From an uncultured Clostridia bacterium (GTDB lineage Bacteria; Bacillota; Clostridia; UBA1381), in assembly GCA_934489015.1 (NCBI GenBank), contig CAKSSN010000002.1, positions 1 to 64,000 on the forward strand: DNA of 64,000 nucleotides, given 5' to 3'. Shown in pieces: positions 25,401 through 32,204 of the stretch. The translations under genes and the position numbers were made by a program. The stretch's first letter is position 1, and each line of letters begins with the position of its first letter. Below the pieces are notes generated by a model. That model saw only the letters and a list, made by a program, of their open reading frames with translations, was not told where the DNA came from and made no database searches.

Positions 25401-26550
25401 TGGTTTCGGGATTATCTTCAATTACCTCCTTAAGCAACAAATTTTCATCTGAACTCCCCCAACTGCAATTTATTATTTTAGCGCCATTATTAATAGCATA
25501 TTGTATAGCATTTATAATATCACTTGTCCTTGCATTTCCGTTAGCAAAAGTTCTAATAGGCATTATTTTTATATTAGACATGGTTGCATATCCTAAACTA
25601 CTTTTACCAGCAATAATACCTGAAATATGAGTTCCGTGTGCATAATCGCTTAAATAAGATATATCACAATTCAACGGGATATTATTCACAAAATCCCACC
25701 CTACGATCTCATTTTCTTTCATTAAAATTGAATCGGTTAAATCAGCATGTGTATAATCAACACCACTGTCAATCACTGCTACAACAGTTGCAGACAGATC
25801 ATTTTTTATTTCCCTTGAATCTTCTTTATTTATTTCAGAAGCATTATTATCATTATTTTCGAGATTGCCTTGTTCATCTTTATTGTTATCTGTATTTACA
25901 GTTTCACCATTTACATTTGTCTCACTGATTTCTTCTCCGGAGTTATCCATTACATCAGCCTGATCACCTATTTCGCCCTCTATATCATCTAGTATGTCAG
26001 GCTCATCGGATAGCTCTGTTCCGATTTCCAATTCAACAAAAGTTTCTTTTCCAATACCTTCGGCTGATAATGAAATCAAATAATCTGGCTGAATATATTC
26101 AATAACATCTGAATTCTCATTACTGAATACCGAAATAAATACTTCAGGATCAATATTTTCATCCAAGCATATGATATCAAAATTTTCTTGGCATTCCACT
26201 TCTACTTCATTCGTAAATACTCCTTCAAAATCTAATAGGATATTATTATTTAATAAATCTATCTCCTCATTTGTTATTTCACGTTCATTAATCTCCCATT
26301 TTTTCTCCTTTTTTTCTTTAAGGGCTACGGCAAAGGCTTTCTGTGATTTTTTCTTAATATCTTCTTGATTTCTTTCTTTTTTATATTTCACAATAAACTG
26401 ATCAACGTCCTCATTCATAACGCTACTTATATTTTCATTTGAAAGCTGAAATTCATTGTTCTTACTGTTTACATCGGTAAAACCAACGTCCGTTATTGAT
26501 AAAAACATTGAAACTATTAATAAAAAACTAATAAATACTTTTTTATTCAT
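22453..26550 (-). CDS. Secreted S8 subtilisin-like protease with 14 RCC1 repeats and a cohesin-like end
   Basis: The protein has 1365 aa. The signal peptide ends near residue 26, with a long acidic pro-region to about 250. The S8 domain has Asp261 (VIDSGVDY), His305 (AHGTHISG) and Ser459 (LTGTSISAA), a complete subtilase triad. From about 560 to 1235 there are 14 RCC1 repeats with the core WGYNNYGQLG, enough for two seven-bladed propellers. The last 115 residues (GVIGIDGNAGDQYVVKLIG to the end) look like a cohesin/carbohydrate-binding type beta sandwich. It probably acts outside the cell, and heads the operon leading to the Rhs protein. A role in maturing the Rhs protein is attractive but inferred. 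Confidence 0.9.
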   Translation of the reverse strand: MNKKVFISFLLIVSMFLSITDVGFTDVNSKNNEFQLSNENISSVMNEDVDQFIVKYKKERNQEDIKKKSQKAFAVALKEKKEKKWEINEREITNEEIDLLNNNILLDFEGVFTNEVEVECQENFDIICLDENIDPEVFISVFSNENSDVIEYIQPDYLISLSAEGIGKETFVELEIGTELSDEPDILDDIEGEIGDQADVMDNSGEEISETNVNGETVNTDNNKDEQGNLENNDNNASEINKEDSREIKNDLSATVVAVIDSGVDYTHADLTDSILMKENEIVGWDFVNNIPLNCDISYLSDYAHGTHISGIIAGKSSLGYATMSNIKIMPIRTFANGNARTSDIINAIQYAINNGAKIINCSWGSSDENLLLKEVIEDNPETIFVCAAGNGRKNLDATPIFPASYDLPNIISVASVNCDNGFSYFSNYGVESVDIAGVGRDVSSTLPNNKYGSLTGTSISAASITRGLSEIMNHNPQLTSSDCKDRLLQCSDRLSSLINYVIDGKKINIENALNNILNTEFQVIDAQLDFDYNLYSSDEERWQLFSTSINKKVETDGVVSVFLKENGTVWAVGNNEKLQLGVSNLSHSSIPVQIEGINNVTDISVSENHCLALKSDGTVWAWGLNTNGQLGISGGSSSSVPMQTLGLYDIEKISAGYNHSMAVDKDGNIWTWGDNSSGQLGRTGTASTPQIVAGIENINTISAGNSFSTAIDMNGTLWTWGLNNYGQLGIGSTTNQTVPTSAGSTFSNISAGSVHCLATDVNGNLYSWGYNDNGQLGTEDLVQKTEPTQTDFTNVSLISAGYKYSIIVASGNVYSCGYNNYGQLGINSVNSTSLFTLISTLSGISSISTGYNHSSAIDAEGRIYTWGYNNAGQLGDGSTFEGHTPVPVLSVSGIQKISSGYAHNLALDNDGNVWAWGVNNKGQIGNGNENNVSIPIKVIDTNDAIDVDCGYYHSAAVNSQGNVLTWGYNNYGQLGSGTTTNRSEPEIISGISNVTKISGGFYHTLALKSDGTVWSWGYNNNGQLGDGTKVNKKSPTQVSGLTDVIEISAGNNFSIAVKSDGSVWAWGYNNRGQLGLGNTTAVSTPTQINSLNNIKTVAAGYYHSIALSNSGQVYVWGYNNYGQLGNGTNTQSTTPIALANMTDVTCISAKYNSSLCVDRNGNILSWGYNSKHQLGNNSTTNSNIPIQIDIDNAVAVSSGYNHSMVLKTDGSVWAWGQNNYGQYGDGSQSYRTTPYNITLVIEPPISGDQPAEGVIGIDGNAGDQYVVKLIGKNISNLNSRKFILSYDSSCVELLDLIYQTPHAETTVGVYNNIKINSISGGSIEFEIISPVVEAGVLWSGIINIVKFKKIASGRTEIKLNYQGG

Positions 26551-26574
26551 AATGTATAACCCCCTTTACTAAAA

Positions 26575-26629
26575 AGGGCTATGTAAAAATTTCTATAATA
26601 AATATCTTATAGAATTATCACATAGCCCT
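26575..26629 (-). terminator. Hairpin terminator between the RCC1 and subtilase genes
   Basis: AGGGCTATGT (26575-26584) pairs with ACATAGCCCT (26620-26629), with an inner TTCTATA/TATAGAA stem. On the minus strand the stem is followed by TTTTTA. It separates the 1001-aa gene from the four-gene operon, perhaps only partly. Confidence 0.75.
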
Positions 26630-26634
26630 CATAT

Positions 26635-29600
26635 CTAGTTGATTGATAATAAATACTCAGTATTTACTGCACCTGTTATTAAAATATAGTATACCTTGTC
26701 CGCCTCAACATCAAAACTTTCCTCGTTTTGACTTATAGCTACGGAATTCTCGTTAAGTATTCGAATACTTAACTCGTCCCCAATAATAGGATCACAAAAC
26801 AGATTAACGCTACCATCAAAATCCGGAATAAATGTTAAAACATCATAAGCTTCATTATTATGTATTACTCCATGTATTACGGTCTCACGATTAACTTCAG
26901 GTGAATATCTCTGATTTGTAGTCCAATTATTATAATGAGTTTCTTTTTGGAATGTTAGTACATTTCCATATGGGATCAAAGATTCCAGACTCTTCCATGT
27001 AAAAACTCTAAAGGTATCACAGGAATTGTAATATTCATCATTTATCGTTCTACTGAACATTAACACTTCATTAAAATATGGTGCAATTTCCGTTGAATGC
27101 TTTTGTAATTCTACTAATTCATCTATTCCATTTATCATTTTATATGATGGAACAATTAATGTTGCTGGAATTTCTGAATCAGTTGGATTATATACTTTCG
27201 ATTCTATATTTAATTCACCATATTGTAATAAACCTTCATAATATTCGCCATCATACTGTGCATTCATAACCGCATTTGGCTGTTCATAAGTCGGTATACT
27301 CATCAACGTAGGGGCATCATCACCACTTAATAAAGTGGGACAATCGTTTACTGTTGAGATATTTTGTTCTATGTTTAATGAGCCTGATTGTACATCCTGA
27401 AGTTTATTTGCTATTGCTTGTATCTCAGTATCTATTGGCAGATTATTTATTGATGATAACAAATCGTACTCGTTGTTAGAGAATAATCTTGCCTCAGCAG
27501 ATGAACTTTGGTTAGAAAAAACTTGTATATTATTTATATTTGATAACAAAATACCGCTATCCGCATCACAAACGATGGTATAATAATTATCCTCAGGTAA
27601 TAATCCATTTAATTTTTTTCCAACTTTAAAATTGACAGTGTCCAAAGATTTTACTGGTATTGTAGATACTAATAAATCTTTGAGATAGTCATTTGAATCT
27701 GTTTGCAACATCATTACAGATATATTTTGAGTTGTCGTTCCTAAATTGGTCACAGCAGTGTTGAAATATAGGTTCTGGGTTATTGTTTCCTTCCCTAAAT
27801 TAGCTACTGATAAAGTAGTCTGTGCAACTGAAACATTTCCATAAGCTGTTGTAGTTCTGGCAATTGCTTTATTTTCCGCACTTTCCCCGACAAGATAGTC
27901 AAGAACCACAGTATTTCTAGTTCCATTACTACAAACAACGAATTGATATTTCCCCTGACTCTGACATAGTGCCTTTGAATAACTCAAAGTATAATTTCCA
28001 TTTGCACTAGCTTGAGTGTGAACTATGTTTACCAATTTATTTTCAGGGTTATAAATGTTTACTAAAATACTGTCGCCGGAATTGTTAGCACTTCCCGCTA
28101 TAACGATATCTTCTTGATTGCTTGAAATTGTCGCAGCAAGTATTTCCTCATTCTCCAAGATATCACACCCGAGAGTGTAATTGCAGACGTTAATACCTGA
28201 AATCGCAAAATGATATTCGCTATTTTCAGTTACATTCATTTCATAGGTAATTAATTTTTGGTTTGTAATAACGTCATCAAAGGCATTCACATTAAATTTA
28301 CTTAGAGATACATCTTTTTCGGCATTAATGGTTATAAATAGCTTTCCACTTTTTGGTGCAGTAAAAGAAAATACATCTATATCATTACTGTAATCTATTC
28401 TAGACTTCGTTTTTGAAGCATCTGTAATTTCGTAGGATGATAAAACAGTATTTCCTACCATATCATTTACTTTATTTCTTATAATTCGAGGCAATCCCTT
28501 TTTTTCAGAGTATGTATTGTCGATGGCATTGTTAGAATTATCGCCCCAACCCCAAACATCTCCATTTTCTTTTATAGCCATTGTGTGTTTGGTTCCAACT
28601 GTAAGTTTCATTATATCCGAAATATTTGTAATATGAAAACTCGAAAGTTTAACCTGATAAAAATTATCAATGCCGAGCTGTCCATAGTAATTATACCCTG
28701 TACCGCCAATGACACCTGTTGTTGTCCGTACAAAACTAACATTCTCTCCAGCCGACACCATATTGGCTCCGTTAAATGTTAGAGTAGGTTCTTTAATTCG
28801 AGAGGTAAAGTTATTTGCTCCAATCTGTCCGTAATCGTTTCTTCCCCAACCATATACCTTTCCGTTTTGATTTAAGGCAATATTATGATTGGCACCAGAA
28901 TCTATGGATATTATGTCGGTCAGTCCGCTTACAGCGATTGGAACATATGAATTTGTTGTTGCATTGTTACCAAGTTGTCCATATCCATTATAACCCCATG
29001 TCAATAGAGTTCCATCATTCTTTAAAACCACATTATGTTTTCCACCAGCCGAAATTTTTGTTATAGAAGATAAATCTGGCACCTGTATTGCCAAGCTACT
29101 GTGGCTCTGCGTACCATTTCCCAATCTTCCGTTTGTATTGCAACCCCAAACCCATACAGTACCATCATCCTTAAGAGCAATACTATGAGACTCACCGGCA
29201 TCTATAGCAACAATATTGGTTAAATAGTCATTATCACTGACTTTAACTTGCACCGGAGTTGATGAAACAGATGTAGTATTGTTTCCTAACTGTCCATAAT
29301 TGTTGTTACCCCATGCCCATACAGTACCATCATCTTTAAGAGCCAACATATGCTCTTTACCAGCTGCTATATGTTCTATATCGGTAAAATTAGCAATTGG
29401 CTCGGAGATGTGATTATTTGTTAAAGTCCCATCTCCCAACTGACCTTTGTTATTAAGACCCCAAGTCCATACAGTGCCGTTTGATTTTAAAACAGCACTA
29501 AATGAATTGCCGGCTGCAACTTCTACATTGGTGCTTGACAAAATGATTTCTGAATCATCTGTAGCTAAAATAGTGGTCGTTGAACACGTAGCAAGTGACA

Positions 29601-29640
29601 ACGTTAAAATTCCACAATATAATTTTTTAATAAGGTTCAT
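26635..29640 (-). CDS. Secreted RCC1-repeat protein with PPC-like domains
   Basis: The protein has 1001 aa; ATG 29640 follows AGGAGG. Signal peptide to about residue 26. Residues about 40-385 hold seven RCC1 repeats (TVWTWGLNNKGQLGDG, the sixth and seventh degenerate), matching one complete propeller. After them, a region with SNDIDVFSFTAPKSGKLFITI, and another at the C-terminus (YDVLTFIPDFDGSVNLF), look like bacterial pre-peptidase C-terminal (PPC) beta sandwiches. The middle is beta-rich with no family I can name. No catalytic motif is seen, so a binding or scaffold role is more likely than enzymatic activity. Confidence 0.82.
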   Translation of the reverse strand: MNLIKKLYCGILTLSLATCSTTTILATDDSEIILSSTNVEVAAGNSFSAVLKSNGTVWTWGLNNKGQLGDGTLTNNHISEPIANFTDIEHIAAGKEHMLALKDDGTVWAWGNNNYGQLGNNTTSVSSTPVQVKVSDNDYLTNIVAIDAGESHSIALKDDGTVWVWGCNTNGRLGNGTQSHSSLAIQVPDLSSITKISAGGKHNVVLKNDGTLLTWGYNGYGQLGNNATTNSYVPIAVSGLTDIISIDSGANHNIALNQNGKVYGWGRNDYGQIGANNFTSRIKEPTLTFNGANMVSAGENVSFVRTTTGVIGGTGYNYYGQLGIDNFYQVKLSSFHITNISDIMKLTVGTKHTMAIKENGDVWGWGDNSNNAIDNTYSEKKGLPRIIRNKVNDMVGNTVLSSYEITDASKTKSRIDYSNDIDVFSFTAPKSGKLFITINAEKDVSLSKFNVNAFDDVITNQKLITYEMNVTENSEYHFAISGINVCNYTLGCDILENEEILAATISSNQEDIVIAGSANNSGDSILVNIYNPENKLVNIVHTQASANGNYTLSYSKALCQSQGKYQFVVCSNGTRNTVVLDYLVGESAENKAIARTTTAYGNVSVAQTTLSVANLGKETITQNLYFNTAVTNLGTTTQNISVMMLQTDSNDYLKDLLVSTIPVKSLDTVNFKVGKKLNGLLPEDNYYTIVCDADSGILLSNINNIQVFSNQSSSAEARLFSNNEYDLLSSINNLPIDTEIQAIANKLQDVQSGSLNIEQNISTVNDCPTLLSGDDAPTLMSIPTYEQPNAVMNAQYDGEYYEGLLQYGELNIESKVYNPTDSEIPATLIVPSYKMINGIDELVELQKHSTEIAPYFNEVLMFSRTINDEYYNSCDTFRVFTWKSLESLIPYGNVLTFQKETHYNNWTTNQRYSPEVNRETVIHGVIHNNEAYDVLTFIPDFDGSVNLFCDPIIGDELSIRILNENSVAISQNEESFDVEADKVYYILITGAVNTEYLLSIN

Positions 29641-29696
29641 TCGATAACCTCCTTTTACATGTTTTTTTGTAACTTTCTTATGTTGGATATGGATTT

Positions 29697-30146
29697 TTAA
29701 TAAGTAACTTCATCACTGTATGCGACAAATGAGTCTGCTATACTTCCGCTACTTGTATAGGCACGATGAGTAACTTTTAACTGATATGTTCCATGTTCAA
29801 CATAGTAGTATTCATCTACTGTCGCAAATGTACTTTGTGGTTTATCCCTCCATGTTTTTATGGTTGTTCCATTCTTTTGCAGTTCTACAACAACTTCGGC
29901 TTTATATCCATCATACACAGCCGTATCGGCAGAGCAAAACATTTTTCCGTAGGAAGATTCTAATCTTAACAACCGGCTGCAATTACTGATTGCTAAAAAA
30001 TAAGGACTTATTCTGCCTAAGTTGTTTATGGATACGGTTGTTATCTCCTGCTCGTTCGCAGTAGCCGCATAGGTTGCAGCTGTTCCAGCACTGCACATAA
30101 TAGCAACTAACATAAATGAAATGGTTTGTTTTAATTGTTTTTTCAT
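29697..30146 (-). CDS. Small secreted beta-rich protein
   Basis: The protein has 149 aa. ATG 30146 is chosen (AAAGGAGG seven bases upstream) over the ATG at 30176. The signal peptide ends at TYA-ATA (about 28). The mature part has the pattern of a single Ig-like sandwich, with 'GRISPYF', 'AEVVVELQKNGTTIKTW' and 'YYVEHGTYQLKVTHRAYTSSG'. I recall it as common in small exported proteins of Clostridia with unknown role. It lies 56 bases before the RCC1 gene and is probably the first gene of the block. Confidence 0.75.
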   Translation of the reverse strand: MKKQLKQTISFMLVAIMCSAGTAATYAATANEQEITTVSINNLGRISPYFLAISNCSRLLRLESSYGKMFCSADTAVYDGYKAEVVVELQKNGTTIKTWRDKPQSTFATVDEYYYVEHGTYQLKVTHRAYTSSGSIADSFVAYSDEVTY

Positions 30147-31124
30147 AGAAAAAACCTCCTTTAATTTTGTATTCACTTAATACAACAGAATTTTCAAATG
30201 TTTTGTGACAAAATATATGAAAAATATAAAAAAAATTTGCGTATACAAAATATTGCTGTTTAGGAATGTTCATTCATCTTCTTTAAAAACATCAAAAAGT
30301 GTTTTAAATGAATTTGTCACAAATATACTGATTTTCTTGTTATATTAAGTGATTTTCAATTTTGATTTGGTAAAAACCGTAAAACATTATCATGTATAAA
30401 CGGAAAATATACAGATATAAATTCCTAGCAATAATTTGTAAATAACTAAAGGTTGAGGGCTTACAAAAGCAGTAGGGTGCTGTATAGAATATACTCACTG
30501 AGCGTCACGCACACTTATTTATATAAGGTTATTATGCAGAAAGCTGTCATAGAATAAGTGCCGATTTTACATTCATTTAAAACACAAAACACTGAAAAGT
30601 ATTATGATAATAGAAAAATTTAAATGTTTAAAACACATGACAAGGTGATTAACGATCCGTCACCTTGTTTTTTTATGGAAACAGTTCATAACTGCTTGAT
30701 ATGACAGAAAATATTAACCATAACTACATTCTTTCATATTCATTACACACAAGCTGTACCTGCTTCCACCGATATCAAATTTGGCGTGTGGTAGGAGTGA
30801 TTTTGTTGTTATATTTAATAATACTAGCACTCTATCATGTAAATTTAACAGCCCTATCGCACATACATCGAACAAACATTAGCAAATTCAATAAGTTTTA
30901 CAATAAACACCAATGCATATATATCATAATTAAAAATTGTCCGACACTTCTGACAGACTTGGATCTTTTTTGTTTTTTGTTTTATATCAAACATAGCCGG
31001 GCACCGCCACGCTCTTTTGTGCAATTTTAACGAAATTTACACGAAAGGGCGATTTTATGAAAATATTTTTTGAAAACCCGAAAGAACTGCATAGTTACTC
31101 CTGTACAATGGAAAGCGAAAGGAG
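30147..31124. promoter_or_regulatory. Long intergenic region with two palindromic operator candidates
   Basis: No convincing gene lies in this 980-bp stretch. TTTTGTGACAAAA at 30201-30213 and the core of its reverse complement, TTTGTCACAAA, at 30313-30323 are the same odd-centred palindrome, 112 bp apart. They lie upstream of the secreted-protein block and are good candidates for a regulator site. An orphan terminator lies at 30640-30674. I could not fix a confident promoter here. Confidence 0.45.
30640..30674 (+). terminator. Strong rho-independent terminator without an obvious gene
   Basis: ACAAGGTGA (30640-30648) pairs with TCACCTTGT (30660-30668), then T7. No plus-strand gene ends here, so it may end an unannotated short RNA. 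Confidence 0.8.
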
Positions 31125-31136
31125 GTGCAGTCGGTA

Positions 31137-31481
31137 ATGAAAGACAAGTTGTCAGCATTTGAACGTAGACTCGAAATACTGTTTTTACTTAATAAATGCA
31201 AAGAAACAACAGCGGTAGAATTATCCTGCTATTTTGCAGTAAGTAAAGATACCATATTCAGAGATGTCGATTTTCTAAACCGATATGCACCTATATATAC
31301 CAAGCAAGGAATGTTTGGAGGAATTTTCATAAATGATGAAAGTCGTAAAAATCTATTACTATACTTATCAGATGATGAGGAAAAACTTCTTAAAAAGCTG
31401 TCAGCAAATCTTGATGATACGGCAAAATATCATATAAACAATATTCTGAACAAATATTCAAAGCCAAAAATCGGTACATAA
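31137..31481 (+). CDS. Small HTH DNA-binding protein
   Basis: The protein has 114 aa. AGGAGGTG at 31120-31126 points to ATG 31137. Residues about 5-60 form a winged helix-turn-helix of the HTH_11/DeoR-YafY type (RRLEILFLLNKCKETTAVEL; YFAVSKDTIFRDVDFL; GGIFINDES as wing). No ligand-binding domain follows, so it is a minimal regulator. It lies upstream of the recombinase at the right end of the element and may control it. Confidence 0.78.
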   Translation: MKDKLSAFERRLEILFLLNKCKETTAVELSCYFAVSKDTIFRDVDFLNRYAPIYTKQGMFGGIFINDESRKNLLLYLSDDEEKLLKKLSANLDDTAKYHINNILNKYSKPKIGT

Positions 31482-31848
31482 TCCTTTCATTTACAAAGAA
31501 AGCACGCAAGATAACGGCGGTGCAGTATAACGGCAAACAGATACATTCCGGTATGGACGAGCCAAGCGGCAGATACGCCAAGACGATAGTTTTTGCTTCT
31601 ACTTCATCATTCTTTCAATGATGAAAAATTATCCGAGCGAGAAATATCAATGCCGCAGAGCAAGGCGGCTACCTTGCGGGCGAAGACTTTATATCGGGAC
31701 AATGATACTTCTGCCCAGCCACAGTCCGAGCGTTAAAAGCGTCGCAGGCAATGGGGGCAGCTCGGTCGGATGGCGGAGAGGTGAAATTCCTATGGAGTGT
31801 TTTTGCGAAGCACCGTCTGTAATTGCTTCATAACAAAGAAAATAAGTT
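31482..31848. other. Gene-free stretch, GC-richer than its neighbours, probably gene debris
   Basis: Between 31,500 and 31,830 the base composition is visibly richer in G and C than on either side. Short open stretches occur in different frames (one with ITAVQYNGKQIHSGMDEPSG ending at 31,619), none with a proper start. It looks like decayed remains of genes from another mobile element. I cannot name the source. Confidence 0.4.
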
Positions 31849-31872
31849 GTACCCGTCTTTCGGGACGGGTAC
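31849..31872. terminator. Hairpin GTACCCGTC/GACGGGTAC
   Basis: A perfect 9-bp stem with a 6-base loop, without a T-tract on either side. Termination activity is doubtful. Confidence 0.4.
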
Positions 31873-32008
31873 GGCTTAACTTTGATATTAGAAATTAACG
31901 CATTTTATGAGTGCTTTAATTTGTGGTATTAAAGAAAATTATTACATAAAGAATAATTATTGATTTCAAATCATAGTATTAAACAAACCAAAAAGAGGAG
32001 GGATTATT

Positions 32009-32188
32009 TTGAATACAAAATCAAATACGGACAACATCTCTCGTCTTGCACATTTGCTTAATCAAAAGTATATGAACATAATTCTTCATCAAAATAAAAA
32101 AATACCTACATATATGTACGAGCAGGTTAATGAACAGCTATCAAAAAAAATTGACGAGCTTGAAAAGACCTGCTACACTTGTATATAG
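32009..32188 (+). CDS. 59-aa small ORF upstream of the recombinase
   Basis: A TTG start at 32009 follows GAGGAGGG (31995-32002) at good spacing. The frame ends at TAG 32186-32188, 16 bases before the recombinase ATG. The product is a short helical, basic peptide (LNQKYMNIILHQNKKI; EQVNEQLSKKIDELEKTC). The strong ribosome binding site is the main support. It may be an accessory or directionality factor of the recombinase; no family is recognised. Confidence 0.55.
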   Translation: MNTKSNTDNISRLAHLLNQKYMNIILHQNKKIPTYMYEQVNEQLSKKIDELEKTCYTCI

Positions 32189-32204
32189 AAAGTGGGTGTC
32201 ATTT

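Noticed and set aside
30701..31030. 109-codon open frame on the plus strand
   Set aside because: No ribosome binding site, unusual composition rich in His, Tyr and Cys, and no recognisable domain. Most likely a chance frame in AT-rich DNA.
31740..31810. Segment reading GTGAAATTCCTATGGAG after GGCGGAGAG, resembling part of 16S rRNA
   Set aside because: The surrounding bases do not continue as rRNA; at most a chance or tiny fragment.
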